64,000 nt of DNA from Pseudoxanthomonas suwonensis. Lineage in GTDB: Bacteria; Pseudomonadota; Gammaproteobacteria; Xanthomonadales; Xanthomonadaceae. Under the pieces are notes generated by a model. It made no database searches and had not been told where the DNA came from. It saw only the letters and a program-made list of their open reading frames with translations. Location: NCBI RefSeq assembly GCF_000972865.1, contig NZ_CP011144.1:1426001-1490000 (forward strand), written 5' to 3'. Below, piece after piece: positions 18,435 to 27,880 of this stretch; positions within the stretch are counted from its first letter, which is position 1, and every line of letters begins with the position of its first letter. Made by a program: the position numbers and the translations under genes.

Positions 18435-21400
18435 TCACTCCTCCACCGCCAGCACCACCAGGGCCTGGCCGGGCGCGACCGCCTGGCCCGGCCCGCACTC
18501 CACCCGCCGCACCGTGCCGGCGCGCGGCGAATTGACCGAGATTTCCATCTTCATCGACTCGACGATGGCGATCGGATCGCCCGCCGCCACCGCCTGCCCG
18601 GGTTCGACCAGGACCTTCCACAGGCTGCCGGGCACGGCGCTGGCCACCGCGCGCTCGTCGTCGGCCAGCTGCGCCGGCGGCGGCGGTTCGGGTTCCGCCG
18701 CGCCGGCGACGTCCTGCCCGGCCGCGGCCCAGCGCGTGCGTTCGGCCTCGAACGCGGCCTGCTGCCGCGCCTTGAACGCGGCGATGCCGGCGGCGTTGTC
18801 GGCGAGGAAACGCCGGTAGTCGCGCAGGCGGAACACGTCTTCGTCGATGCGCAACCGGTAACGGCCGCGCGGGAAGTCCTCGCGGATCCGCTCCAGTTCC
18901 TCGTGCGACACCGGGAAGAAGCGCAACTGGTCGAAGAAGCGCAGCAGCCACGGCCGGCCATCGGCGAATTCGGCGGTGCGGTTCCAGGCGTTCCACATCT
19001 GCAGGGTGCGCCCGACGAACTGGTAGCCGCCCGGCCCTTCCATGCCGTACACGCACAGGTAGGCGCCACCGATGCCGACCGCGTTCTCCGGCGTCCACGT
19101 CCGCGCCGGGTTGTACTTGGTGGTGACCAGCCGGTGGCGCGGGTCCAGCGGCGTGGCCACCGGCGCGCCGAGGTAGACATCGCCCAGGCCCATCACCAGG
19201 TAGCGGGCGTCGAAGAAGATCCGCCGCACCTCCTCGATGCTGTCCAGCCCGTTGATGCGGCGGATGAACTCCAGGTTGCTCGGGCACCAGGGCGCGTCGG
19301 CGCGCACCGTCTGCATGTACTTGTCGATCGCCAGCCGGCAGGCCGGATCGTCCCAGGACACCGGCAGGTGCACGGTGCGGGTGGGCACCTCCATGTCGTC
19401 GATCGCCGGCAGTTCGCGCTCGGCCGCACGCAGCAGGTCCAGCACCAGGCGCTGCGGCAACGCCTGGTTGTCGTAGTGCACCTGCAGCGAGCGGATGCCC
19501 GGGGTCAGTTCGCGCAGGCCCGGGATGCGCTGCGCCTGCAGCCAGGTCATCAGCGCATGCACGCGGAAGCGCAGGTCCAGGTCCAGCACCATGTCGCCGT
19601 ACTCGACCAGCACGTTGTTCTCGCCCGAGGGACGGTAGACGACGCGGAACGGACCGTCCTCGCCGCGCGCCAGCACCGGGCTGGGCGGCAGCGCGGCCAG
19701 CGCCGGCACCTCGACCGCCACCGGGCGCAGTCCTTCCACCCGGGCGTGCTGCGCGCGCTCCAGCACGTCGGCGTCGGCCACCGCCACCGGCACGAAGCGC
19801 ACCCGGTCGCCCGCGCGCAGCTGGCCGAGCTGCCACAGGTCGGCCTTAACGATCGTGACCGGACAGGCGAATCCGCCCAGGCTGGGACCGTCCGGCCCCA
19901 GGATCACCGGCATGTCGCCGGTGAAATCCACCGCGCCGACCGCGTAGGCGTTGTCGTGCAGGTTGGACGGGTGCAGCCCGGCCTCGCCACCGTCGGGCCG
20001 CGCCCACTGCGGCTTGGGCCCGATCAGGCGCACGCCGGTCCGGCTGGAGTTGTAGTGCACCTCCCACGCCGTGGCGAAGAAGGTGGCGATGTCCTCGTCG
20101 GTGAAGAAATCCGGCGCGCCGTGCGGCCCGTAGACCGTGCGGAAGGTCCATTCGCCGGCATAGGCGGGCACGGTGCCCGCCGGCAGCGCGCCTTGCATGG
20201 CCCGGCCGACCGCCGCTGCCCCGATCCGCAGCACGTCACCGGGCTGCAGCGCGCGCCCGCCATGGCCGCCGAAGCGGCCCAGGGTGAAGGTGCTGGCGCT
20301 GCCCAGGTAGTCCGGCACGTCCAGTCCGCCGCGCACGCACAGGTAGGTCCGCGCGCCGGCACCGCGCACGCCGTCGAAAGCGAGCACCGCACCGGCGGGC
20401 ACCTCGAGTGCCTGCCACAGCGGCACCGCAGCACCGTCGAGTGTCGCCGCCATGTCGGCACCGGCGATGGCGACGGTAGCCGCTTCGCGGAATCGCAGGG
20501 TCGCGCCGGCCAGGGTCATCTCCAGCCCGGCGGCGCCCTCGGGATTGCCGAGCACGCGGTTGCCCAGGCGCAGGGCCAGGCTGTCGAACGGCCCGGAAGG
20601 CGGCACCCCCACGTCCCAGTAGCCGGTGCGGCCGGGCCAGTCCTGCACGGTGCTCTGGGTGCCCGCCTCCAGCACCTCGATGCCGCGCGCCGCATAGGCG
20701 AAGCGGTTGAGGTCGGCGGTGGTCTGCCGGCCTTCGACGAACGCCGACGCGGCCAGCACCTGGCGCAGGTAGTCGAGGTTGGTCTCGATCCCGTCCACGC
20801 GCGCCTGCTCCAGCATCGCCGCGAGCCGGCGCCGCGCCTGCTCGCGGTCGCCGCCGTGGGCGATGAGCTTGGCCAGCATCGGGTCGTAGTACGGCGCCAC
20901 CTCGGTGCCGCTGGCGACCCAGGTGTCGCAGCGCCCGCCGGCCGGGGTCACCACCCGGGTGAGGCGGCCGGCCACCGGGCGGAAGTCCAGTGCCGGATCC
21001 TCGGCATACAGGCGCACCTGGATGGCGTGTCCCTGCGGGACGTAGCGGAAACCGTCGAGGAAGCCGCGTTCGCCGGCGGCCAGGCGGACCATCCACTCCA
21101 CCAGGTCCACGCCGGTGGTCTCCTCGGTGACGCCGTGCTCGACCTGCAGGCGCGTGTTCACCTCCAGGAAGTAGAAGCGCTGCTCGCGGTCGTCGTAGAT
21201 GTATTCCACCGTGCCGGCCGAGCGGTAGCCGACCGCCTCGCCCAGCCGCACCGCCGTGGCCCACATCGCCTCGCGCACCGGCTGCGGCAGGTTCGGCGCG
21301 GGGGTTTCCTCCACCACCTTCTGGTTGCGCCGCTGCAGCGAGCAGTCGCGCTCGCCCAATGCCACCACCCTGCCCTGGCCGTCGCCGAAGACCTGCACCT

Positions 21401-22025
21401 CGATGTGCCGTGCTCGCTCGACCAGCTTCTCGAGGAACAATCCGTCGTTGCCGAAGTTGTTCTGCGACAGCCGCCGCACCGAGGCCCAGGCCTGCTCCAG
21501 CTGCTCCGGCGCGTGGCAGCGCTGCATGCCGATGCCGCCGCCGCCGGCGGTGCTCTTGAGCATCACCGGATAGCCGATGCGCGCGGCCTCGCCCAGCGCA
21601 TGTCCGAGGCCGTCGAGCAGGCCCGAGCCGGGCAGCATCGGCACGCCGCTGCGCTCGGCCAGTTCGCGTGCGGTGTGCTTGAGGCCGAAGGCGCGGATCT
21701 GCTCCGGCGCCGGGCCAATGAAGGCGATGCCGGCCGCTTCACAGGCCGCGGCGAACTCCAGGTTCTCGCTGAGGAAGCCGTAGCCGGGGTGGATCGCCTG
21801 CGCGCCGGTGGCGCGGGCGGCGGCGACGACCTTGCCGATGTCCAGGTAGGACTCGGCGGCCAGCGCGTCGCCGATGCACACGGCCTCGTCGGCCTGGCGC
21901 ACGTGCAGCGAATCGGCATCGGCGCGGGTGTAGACGGCGACCGACGCGATACCCATGCGGTGCAGGGTGCGCTGGATGCGGACGGCGATCGCGCCGCGGT
22001 TGGCGATCAGGACCTTGTCGAACAT
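18435..22025 (-). CDS. Biotin-dependent guanidine (urea) carboxylase
   Basis: 1196 residues. Order: biotin carboxylase (1-~450; FDKVLIANRGAIAVRI, HPGYGFLSEN, KSTAGGGGIGM), two carboxyltransferase parts of the KipA/KipI type (AHS2 ~460-770, AHS1 ~780-1010) and a biotin-carrier domain with VESMKME, biotin lysine at 1159. Annotated families call this urea carboxylase. With a guanidine-I riboswitch on the operon and two DUF1989 partners next door, guanidine is the likely true substrate, giving carboxyguanidine. Substrate residues in the carboxyltransferase were not checked by alignment. The start at 22025 (MFDKVLIANRG) is the family start; 72 bases separate it from the gene upstream. Confidence 0.92.
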   Translation of the reverse strand: MFDKVLIANRGAIAVRIQRTLHRMGIASVAVYTRADADSLHVRQADEAVCIGDALAAESYLDIGKVVAAARATGAQAIHPGYGFLSENLEFAAACEAAGIAFIGPAPEQIRAFGLKHTARELAERSGVPMLPGSGLLDGLGHALGEAARIGYPVMLKSTAGGGGIGMQRCHAPEQLEQAWASVRRLSQNNFGNDGLFLEKLVERARHIEVQVFGDGQGRVVALGERDCSLQRRNQKVVEETPAPNLPQPVREAMWATAVRLGEAVGYRSAGTVEYIYDDREQRFYFLEVNTRLQVEHGVTEETTGVDLVEWMVRLAAGERGFLDGFRYVPQGHAIQVRLYAEDPALDFRPVAGRLTRVVTPAGGRCDTWVASGTEVAPYYDPMLAKLIAHGGDREQARRRLAAMLEQARVDGIETNLDYLRQVLAASAFVEGRQTTADLNRFAYAARGIEVLEAGTQSTVQDWPGRTGYWDVGVPPSGPFDSLALRLGNRVLGNPEGAAGLEMTLAGATLRFREAATVAIAGADMAATLDGAAVPLWQALEVPAGAVLAFDGVRGAGARTYLCVRGGLDVPDYLGSASTFTLGRFGGHGGRALQPGDVLRIGAAAVGRAMQGALPAGTVPAYAGEWTFRTVYGPHGAPDFFTDEDIATFFATAWEVHYNSSRTGVRLIGPKPQWARPDGGEAGLHPSNLHDNAYAVGAVDFTGDMPVILGPDGPSLGGFACPVTIVKADLWQLGQLRAGDRVRFVPVAVADADVLERAQHARVEGLRPVAVEVPALAALPPSPVLARGEDGPFRVVYRPSGENNVLVEYGDMVLDLDLRFRVHALMTWLQAQRIPGLRELTPGIRSLQVHYDNQALPQRLVLDLLRAAERELPAIDDMEVPTRTVHLPVSWDDPACRLAIDKYMQTVRADAPWCPSNLEFIRRINGLDSIEEVRRIFFDARYLVMGLGDVYLGAPVATPLDPRHRLVTTKYNPARTWTPENAVGIGGAYLCVYGMEGPGGYQFVGRTLQMWNAWNRTAEFADGRPWLLRFFDQLRFFPVSHEELERIREDFPRGRYRLRIDEDVFRLRDYRRFLADNAAGIAAFKARQQAAFEAERTRWAAAGQDVAGAAEPEPPPPAQLADDERAVASAVPGSLWKVLVEPGQAVAAGDPIAIVESMKMEISVNSPRAGTVRRVECGPGQAVAPGQALVVLAVEE

Positions 22026-22097
22026 GTGTGGATACCCGCGCGGGCCGTCCCGCCTGGACACTGGCTCCGCCGGGCCGTCCCGGGGAGAGGGCTGCGG

Positions 22098-22736
22098 TCA
22101 GTCCCAGATCAGCAGTTCGATCGGGGTCGGGTTGTAGCCGTTGCACGGGTTGTTGAGCTGCGGGCAGTTGGACACCAGCGCCAGCACGTCCATCCGCGCG
22201 ACCAGCTCCACGTACTTGCCCGGCGCGGAGATGCCGTCCTCGAAGGTCAGCCCGCCGGCCGCGGTCACCGGCACGTTCATGAAGAAGTTGATGTTGTGGG
22301 TGATGTCGCGCTTGCCCAGGCCGTAGCGGTCGTGCTCGGCCACCGCCAGCAGGTAGGAATCGCGGCAGGCGTGCATGTACTTCTTCTCCGGCGCGTAGCG
22401 CACGGTGTTGCTCTCGGTGGCACAGGCCCCGCCCAGGGTGTCGTGGCGGCCGCAGGTGTCGGCGACGATCTCCAGCAGGACATTGCCGCCGGTGGAGACC
22501 AGCTTCGTGCCCGCGGTCAGGTAGACGTTGGCCTGCTCGCGGATGGTGTCCACCGCGCTGTAGCGGTCGGCGATGTCGTGCAGGTTGTAGAACAGCGTGT
22601 CGGCGGCCTGGTTGCCCTCCAGGTCGACGATGCGCAGGGTCTGGCCGGCGCGGATCGGGTGCAGCCAGTAGTCGCCGGCGCCGACCACCCTGCGGTATGC
22701 CGCGTCATCGGGCCGCAGTGCGCTTTCGACGATCAT
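22098..22736 (-). CDS. DUF1989 protein, probable carboxyguanidine deiminase subunit (UAAP2-like)
   Basis: 212 residues. DUF1989/urea-carboxylase-associated family: [24 protein letters not shown] opening, then [38 protein letters not shown], and a Cys-rich end [18 protein letters not shown]. Proteins of this pair (UAAP1 and UAAP2) form the carboxyguanidine deiminase CgdAB, which converts carboxyguanidine to allophanate plus ammonia; I do not assign A or B. The ATG at 22736 overlaps the upstream paralogue by four bases (ATGA). Confidence 0.88.
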   Translation of the reverse strand: MIVESALRPDDAAYRRVVGAGDYWLHPIRAGQTLRIVDLEGNQAADTLFYNLHDIADRYSAVDTIREQANVYLTAGTKLVSTGGNVLLEIVADTCGRHDTLGGACATESNTVRYAPEKKYMHACRDSYLLAVAEHDRYGLGKRDITHNINFFMNVPVTAAGGLTFEDGISAPGKYVELVARMDVLALVSNCPQLNNPCNGYNPTPIELLIWD

Positions 22737-23470
22737 GCTGCCTCCCCGCAGGCGCAGCCCCGGTGGTAGAGGTCGTTGTTGCGGAAGCCGCGCTGGTTCT
22801 CCGCGCGCGAATCGCGGCACGCGTCGTCCGCGCCCGGCGGCGCGGCGGGGTGGATTTCCCACGCCACCGGCCGCGCCGGCCACCGCCCGGCCGGGTCGAG
22901 CGGATGCGGCGCGCCGGTCATCACCACCAGCGCGTCCATCTCGAAGCGCAGGTCCACCCGCGCGCCGGGCGGCGATGCGCCGGGCACGAAGCGCAGCGCC
23001 CCGTCCGCGTCGGCCACCACCTTGCTGAAGAAGTTGACGTTGGCGGCCAGGTCGCGCCGCCCCAGCCCGTGCTTGCCCAGCTCGACCAGGAAGCCGTCGA
23101 TGCCGCTGCGGTGCATGCCGTTGCGTGCCGCCTGGTAGTCCAGCCGGCCCCAGCGCCGCTCCACCAGCGCGCGGCTGGAGGCGCCGCAGGCGGCGTCGTG
23201 CCAGCCGGCGGTGTCCTCGATGATCGAGCAGAACACCCGGCCCATGTCCGAATACAGGCAGTGGCCTTTACCCAGGCGGAAGGTGTGCTGGCACTTGAGG
23301 GTGTCGGGCAGGTTCAGCCGTTCCAGCGGGTTGCGCGGGTTGTAGAGCAGCAGGCCGAGGTTGGCGCCGCCTTCGACGTCCACCAGGCGCAGCACGTGGC
23401 CGCGGCGGACCTCGAGGGACCAGTGGCAGCCGGCGGCGAGCACGTCGCGATGGAGCGGTTGGTCGGTCAT
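22733..23470 (-). CDS. DUF1989 protein, probable carboxyguanidine deiminase subunit (UAAP1-like)
   Basis: 245 residues, paralogous to its downstream neighbour: [59 protein letters not shown], and a C terminus with [17 protein letters not shown]. The conserved His, Asp and Cys residues suggest a metal-binding amidohydrolase-like site. Together with the next gene it should deiminate carboxyguanidine. The four-base overlap implies a fixed subunit ratio. It starts 38 bases after the ATPase gene stop. Confidence 0.88.
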   Translation of the reverse strand: MTDQPLHRDVLAAGCHWSLEVRRGHVLRLVDVEGGANLGLLLYNPRNPLERLNLPDTLKCQHTFRLGKGHCLYSDMGRVFCSIIEDTAGWHDAACGASSRALVERRWGRLDYQAARNGMHRSGIDGFLVELGKHGLGRRDLAANVNFFSKVVADADGALRFVPGASPPGARVDLRFEMDALVVMTGAPHPLDPAGRWPARPVAWEIHPAAPPGADDACRDSRAENQRGFRNNDLYHRGCACGEAA

Positions 23471-23507
23471 GTCGGAACTCCGTGTATGGCTCTTCCCGGC
23501 GGCCGTG

Positions 23508-24305
23508 TCATGGCGCCGCCAGTTGCGCTTCGGCCAGCCGCGCGGAGGTGTCCAGTTCGTGCTGGATTTCCCCCAGGCGTTCGCGGCCGCGCCCGATCGG
23601 CAGGTCGTAGGTGATGCCCGCGCCGTAGCGGTGGGGCGCCTGCGCATCGTGGCGCCGCTTGTCGAACACCAGCAGGCGCGTGCCCAGGGTGAAGGCCTCG
23701 CCGAGGTCGTGGGTGACCATGAACACCGTCACCCCGGTCTCGCGCCACAACCGCAGCACCAGCCCGTGCATGTCGGCGCGGATGCCGGGGTCGAGCGCGC
23801 CGAAAGGCTCGTCCAGCAGCAGGATGCGCGGCCGCTTGATCAGCGCCTGGGCGATCGCCAGGCGCTGCTGCATGCCGCCGGACAGCTCGGCCGGATAGCG
23901 CTTGAGCGCATGCTGCAGGCCGACGTGCTCGAGCATCTGCGCGGCCTGCTCGCGGTCGCGGCGCCGGGCCGCGCCGAAGGAACGCCCCAGCCAGCGGTTG
24001 CGGCCCAGCTCCAGCGCCAGCACCACGTTGTCGAGCACGTCCAGGTGCGGGAACACCGAATAGCGCTGGAAGACGATCCCGCGGTCCGGCCCCGGCTCTG
24101 TCGACAGCGGCCGCCCGTCGAGCAGGATGGCGCCGCGGCTGGGCGCTTCCTCGCCCAGCAGCATGCGCAGGAAGGTGGTCTTGCCGCAGCCGGAGGCGCC
24201 GACGATCGTGCAGAACTCGCCGGCCTGCACCGCCAGGTCCAGGTTCTCCAGGACGATGCTGTCCCCGTATTCCTTCCACACCCGGCGTACCTGCAGCAGG
24301 CTCAC
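23508..24305 (-). CDS. ABC transporter ATPase of the guanidine/urea importer
   Basis: 265 residues. Walker A GASGCGKTT, Q-loop FQRYSVFPHLD, signature LSGGMQQRLAIAQAL, Walker B RILLLDEPFGALD, and H-loop VTHDLGEAF are all intact. It resembles the nitrate/sulphonate/taurine (SsuB/TauB) group, with a C-terminal extension of about 50 residues containing RYGAGITYDLPIGRGRE. The GTG start at 24305 overlaps the permease stop by four bases. It powers uptake for the carboxylase pathway. Confidence 0.93.
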   Translation of the reverse strand: MSLLQVRRVWKEYGDSIVLENLDLAVQAGEFCTIVGASGCGKTTFLRMLLGEEAPSRGAILLDGRPLSTEPGPDRGIVFQRYSVFPHLDVLDNVVLALELGRNRWLGRSFGAARRRDREQAAQMLEHVGLQHALKRYPAELSGGMQQRLAIAQALIKRPRILLLDEPFGALDPGIRADMHGLVLRLWRETGVTVFMVTHDLGEAFTLGTRLLVFDKRRHDAQAPHRYGAGITYDLPIGRGRERLGEIQHELDTSARLAEAQLAAP

Positions 24306-25126
24306 ATCTCGTCCCTCCCCTGGTGGAACCACGGGAAGGCCCAGCGCGAGCACTGGCGCAGGGCCAGGTCGAAGGCGAAGGCCAGCAGGGTGATCCACGC
24401 CACGTAGGGCAGGATCAGGTCCATCGCCAGGTAGCGGCGCACCAGGAAGATGCGGTAGCCCAGCCCGGATTCGGCGGAGATCGCCTCGGCCGCGATCAGG
24501 AACAGGAAGGCGGTGCCCAGCGCCAGCCGCAGCGCGATCACCAGCTGCGGCAGCGCCTGCGGCAGGGCCACGCGCAGCAGCAGCTGCCAGGTGCCGGCGC
24601 CCAGGGTCTGCGCCTTGACGATCTGCTCGCGCGGCAGCTGGCCGACCTTCAGCGCCAGGTCGCGGGCCATGCCCGGGGTCACCCCGATGATGATCAGCAT
24701 GACCTTGGACAGCTCGCCCAGGCCGAACACGATGAACAGGATCGGCAGGATCGCCATCGGCGGCACCAGCGCCAGCACCGCCACCGTCGGCGCCATCGTC
24801 GCCCTGGCCAGCGGCAGCAGGCCCAGCACCAGGCCGATGGACAACGCCAGCACCGCCGACACGCCCAGGCCGGTGCCCAGGCGCTTGAGGCTGGCGGCGG
24901 TATCGGTCCAGAAGATGCGCGCGCCGCTGCGCCGGTCCGGTTCCACCGCCGCCCGATGGAAGGCGTCGGCCATCGCCGCCGGGGTCGGCAGCAGCTTGTC
25001 GGCCGGGTTGGCGGCGTGGCGCTGGGCCGAGGCGGACAGGTACACCAGCGCGATCAGCATCAGCGGCAGCAACGCCAGCAGCCAGCGCGTGTTGCGCCCC
25101 GGCGCGAGGTTGATCAGGCGGCGCAT
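24302..25126 (-). CDS. ABC transporter permease of the guanidine/urea importer
   Basis: 274 residues with about six helices. The cytoplasmic EAA loop is recognisable as IVKAQTLGAGTWQLLLRVALP followed within a few residues by QALPQLVIALRLALG, typical of TauC/SsuC-like permeases. The ATG at 25126 (MRRLINLAPGRN) is chosen because the frame upstream is low-complexity and proline/arginine-rich. There is a 242-base gap to the binding-protein gene upstream, unlike the tight spacing in the rest of the operon. Confidence 0.92.
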   Translation of the reverse strand: MRRLINLAPGRNTRWLLALLPLMLIALVYLSASAQRHAANPADKLLPTPAAMADAFHRAAVEPDRRSGARIFWTDTAASLKRLGTGLGVSAVLALSIGLVLGLLPLARATMAPTVAVLALVPPMAILPILFIVFGLGELSKVMLIIIGVTPGMARDLALKVGQLPREQIVKAQTLGAGTWQLLLRVALPQALPQLVIALRLALGTAFLFLIAAEAISAESGLGYRIFLVRRYLAMDLILPYVAWITLLAFAFDLALRQCSRWAFPWFHQGRDEM

Positions 25127-25368
25127 GCGCGGCCTCCCTCCCGTTCTGCCGCGGCCGGGCGCGCGGCGGTCGCCGGCACATGCCACGCGTGGTCCGCACC
25201 GCGGACGGGAACGCGCGGCGGCGACCGGGCGGCCAGGCCGGACAGGTCGACCGCGGAGGGTTCGCGGAAACAGCGGACGCTTCCGCCGGCATGCAGGGAC
25301 TGGCTCATCGCGGGCAACTCCAGGCGGCGCACCGTCCCGGTCCACGCGGACCGGGACGGCGGCGGGGG

Positions 25369-26514
25369 TCAGAGCTGGCCGTCGGCCGCCAGGGCCACGT
25401 AGCGGTCGTCGAAGCGCAGCTTGACGTTGTCCGGATCGCCCAGGGTCCCGCCATCGGGGAAGCCGATGCCGACGAAGTCCTTGCTGGTCGCATTGGCGCC
25501 GAACAGGCCATGCTCGAAGGAGAAGCTGCGCACCCGGTCGGTGGACTCGCGCAGCGCCGGATCGCGGACGAAGGCCAGCGCCTGGTCCGGGGTGTAGAAC
25601 AGATAAGTGGTCGCCAGCTGGGCCTCGTAGCCTTCCAGCGTGGTTCCGGCCGCCGTGGCCATCGCCCGGCGCGCGGCCTCACCCTCCGGCGTCTGCGCCT
25701 GCAGCAGGGCCAGGGTCTCGTACCAGATCCCGACCAGGGCCTTGCCCAGCTCCGGCCGCGCTTCCAGCGTCTGCGTGTTGATCACCAGCGTATCCAGGAT
25801 CTCGCCGGGGATCTGGCTGGAATCGAACACCCCGTGCGCCTGCGGCGTGGCCAGGATCTCGGCCAGCTGCGGATTCCAGGCCGCCAGGGCGGTGGTGTCG
25901 GCGGCCTGCCAGGCGCCGACGATGTCGGCGTCGGAGGTGTTGACGATGGAGACGTCGCGCTCGCCCAGCCCGACCGACTCCAGCGCGCGGGCCAGCAGGT
26001 AGTGCGAGACCGACAGTTCGGCCAGGTGCACGCGCTGGCCCTTGATCTGCGCCAGCCCGTCCTTGCCCTTGAGCACGAGTCCGTCGTTGCCGTTGGAGTA
26101 GTCGCCCACGATCAGCACCGTGGTGTCCACGCCGCCGGCGGCGGGAATGGTCAGCGCATCCATGTTGGTGACCGAGACGCCGGCGAAGCGGCCGGCGGTG
26201 TACTGGTTGACCGACTCGATGTAGTCGTTCATCTGCACCAGTTCCAGGTCGATGCCGTACTTGTCTGCCCACCTGTCGACGATGCCGGCTTCCTGGGCAT
26301 AGCCCCAGGGCATCCAGCCGGCGTAGATGGACCAGGCGACCTGGTAGGACGGTTTCACGCCGGCGTCGGGCGCGGCAGATGCCGGGTCGGCGGTCTGGGC
26401 CGGTTCGCGGCTGCAGCCGGCCAGGGCCAGGACCATCAGGCCCAGCGCCAGCACCGCGTGGCGCCAGGACGGAGGAACACGGGAAGCGGCGGGACGAGCG
26501 GGAAAGCGCATCAT
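25369..26514 (-). CDS. Lipoprotein substrate-binding protein of the guanidine/urea ABC importer
   Basis: 381 residues. The signal peptide ends in a lipobox (LALAGC, acylated Cys near residue 33), so it is anchored in the outer leaflet of the inner membrane. The mature part resembles NMT1/SsuA-like binding proteins: QVAWSIYAGWMPWGYAQ near the start, then VSVTNMDALTIPAAGGVDTT and WNPQLAEI. First gene of the operon, with the guanidine-I riboswitch 82 bases upstream. Two consecutive ATG codons at 26514 and 26511 are possible starts; AGAGG lies 8 bases before the first. Confidence 0.92.
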   Translation of the reverse strand: MMRFPARPAASRVPPSWRHAVLALGLMVLALAGCSREPAQTADPASAAPDAGVKPSYQVAWSIYAGWMPWGYAQEAGIVDRWADKYGIDLELVQMNDYIESVNQYTAGRFAGVSVTNMDALTIPAAGGVDTTVLIVGDYSNGNDGLVLKGKDGLAQIKGQRVHLAELSVSHYLLARALESVGLGERDVSIVNTSDADIVGAWQAADTTALAAWNPQLAEILATPQAHGVFDSSQIPGEILDTLVINTQTLEARPELGKALVGIWYETLALLQAQTPEGEAARRAMATAAGTTLEGYEAQLATTYLFYTPDQALAFVRDPALRESTDRVRSFSFEHGLFGANATSKDFVGIGFPDGGTLGDPDNVKLRFDDRYVALAADGQL

Positions 26515-26595
26515 GGGGGCGACCTCTCTGGCGTTCGGGTTACACGGGCACTGCGGGAAACCTGCGCCGCGCGTCACCGCGCAGCAGCCGAATCT

Positions 26596-26699
26596 GGCCT
26601 CCCGGGCTTTTGTCCCGCCGTGTAACCCCCCTTGCTCGGGAGGTCCGCCGCTCTCGGACCAGCACCTGCCGTGGCGGCAGGCCGGAACCCTAGCGTCGC
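26596..26699 (-). ncRNA. Guanidine-I (ykkC) riboswitch
   Basis: Read on the minus strand. The conserved blocks of the ykkC aptamer appear in order and with normal spacing: GCGACGCTAGGGTTCCG at the 5' side, CTGGTCCGAGAG in the middle, and ACACGGC followed by GGGACAAAAGCCCGGGAG at the 3' side. A variable hairpin (CCTGCCGCCACGGCAGG) sits between the first two. It precedes the lipoprotein gene of the guanidine operon by 82 bases. Between them is a GC-rich hairpin (GCGCG-GTGA-CGCGC, inside a CTGC/GCAG stem) followed only by GTTTCCC, so whether control is by termination or translation is unclear. Confidence 0.96.
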
Positions 26700-26725
26700 T
26701 TTTGCTGTACTGCGGCAAAACCTAG

Positions 26726-26740
26726 CACACGTTCTGTGTG
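26726..26740. promoter_or_regulatory. Palindrome CACAC-GTTCT-GTGTG in the guanidine operon promoter
   Basis: A perfect inverted repeat of 5+5 bases with a 5-base centre. On the minus strand it sits between a possible -35 (TTGTCA) and an extended -10-like TGCTAGGTT, about 27 bases before the first conserved riboswitch bases. It could be an operator for a nitrogen or catabolite regulator acting above the riboswitch. The promoter call itself is tentative (19-base spacer). Confidence 0.4.
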
Positions 26741-26892
26741 TTTTGACAAGACCTTTACCTGGAGTGCGCGCTCGCACCAGTACGGGGCGCCACGCACCGG
26801 TACGGACGAGGGTTTTCACCACATTGGTGCGGTTCCTGCCCCGAACGGACCGCCCGGGCGCGGTTTCCGCGCGTGCACTGCGCAAGAAACGA

Positions 26893-26925
26893 CCGCCCCC
26901 GCGATCCGGGCGGACGCGGGGGCGG
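26893..26925. terminator. Strong hairpin downstream of speD
   Basis: Perfect 11-pair stem CCGCCCCCGCG/CGCGGGGGCGG with an 11-base loop, about 35 bases after the speD stop. On the minus strand the following bases are TCGTTTCTTG, only a weak T-tract, so termination is likely but not certain. Confidence 0.55.
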
Positions 26926-26960
26926 CGGGTACTTCCGGACGCTGGTAAAGACGAGCAGCG

Positions 26961-27755
26961 TCACTCCACCAGGTTGCGCCCGTGGAACAGTTCCTCGATC
27001 TCGCGCTTGAGCAACGCCTCGATGCGCATCCGGTCCTTGAACGAGAGGTTGCGCGCCTTCTCCTCGAACAGGTAGGTGTCCAGGTCGAACTCCTTCAGGT
27101 GCATCTTCGTGTGGAAGATGTTCTCCTGGTACACGTTGACGTCGATCATCTCGTAGCGCGACTTGATGTTCTTCGCCAGGAAGTCCTGGATCGAGTTGAT
27201 CTTGTGGTCGATGTAGTGCTTCTTGCCCTTGATGTCGCGGGTGAAGCCGCGCACGCGGTAGTCCATCACCACGATGTCGGACTCGAAGCTCTCGATCAGG
27301 TAGTTCAGCGCCTTCAGCGGCGAGATCACCCCGCAGGTGGCCACGTCGATGTCCGCGCGGAAGGTGGCGATGCCGTTCTGCGGGTGCGTCTCCGGGTAGG
27401 TGTGCACCGTGATGTGGCTCTTGTCCAGGTGCGCGACCACCGCGTCGGAGATGATCTCCTTGCCGGCGTCCTTCTTGTCGATCACCGGCTCCTCGGAGAT
27501 GAGGATGGTCACCGACGCACCCTGCGGGTCGTAGTCCTGGCGGGCCACGTTCAGGATGTTGGCGCCGATGATCCGGGCTACGTCGGTCAGGATCTGGGTC
27601 AGACGGTCGGCGTTGTACGCTTCATCGATGTAGGCGATGTAGCGCTGGCGCTCGTCCTCGGAGACCGCGTAGCAGACGTCGTAGATGTTGAAGCTCAACG
27701 CCTTGGTGAGGTTGTTGAAGCCTTGCAGCCTCAGGCGCGGCAGGGGTTTGACCAC
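26961..27755 (-). CDS. speD: S-adenosylmethionine decarboxylase proenzyme
   Basis: 264 residues, the same length as E. coli SpeD and alignable throughout ([52 protein letters not shown]). Self-cleavage should occur at Lys112-Ser113 in [14 protein letters not shown], forming the pyruvoyl group. It provides decarboxylated SAM for spermidine synthesis. No speE is adjacent. It is divergent from clp, with 125 bases between. Confidence 0.97.
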   Translation of the reverse strand: MVKPLPRLRLQGFNNLTKALSFNIYDVCYAVSEDERQRYIAYIDEAYNADRLTQILTDVARIIGANILNVARQDYDPQGASVTILISEEPVIDKKDAGKEIISDAVVAHLDKSHITVHTYPETHPQNGIATFRADIDVATCGVISPLKALNYLIESFESDIVVMDYRVRGFTRDIKGKKHYIDHKINSIQDFLAKNIKSRYEMIDVNVYQENIFHTKMHLKEFDLDTYLFEEKARNLSFKDRMRIEALLKREIEELFHGRNLVE

Positions 27756-27880
27756 GGCGGTCGTGCCTCTGGGGTGGAAAACGCGGCATTATGGGCCAAA
27801 GCCGGTGACCGCGGTATGTCTGCGGGAACCGGGGTTTGCCGGCCGGCCTGCGGCCAGCTATCTTCGGGCGCCTTTCCCCT

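Noticed and set aside
18423..22769. Very long plus-strand open frame (1448 residues) over the carboxylase region
   Set aside because: Composition is typical antisense of high-GC coding DNA, while the minus strand encodes clear enzyme domains.
25114..25308. Small open frame (about 64 residues) filling the gap between the binding protein and permease genes
   Set aside because: Arg/Ala/Pro-rich without recognisable features and overlapping the permease start. The 242-base gap stays unexplained.
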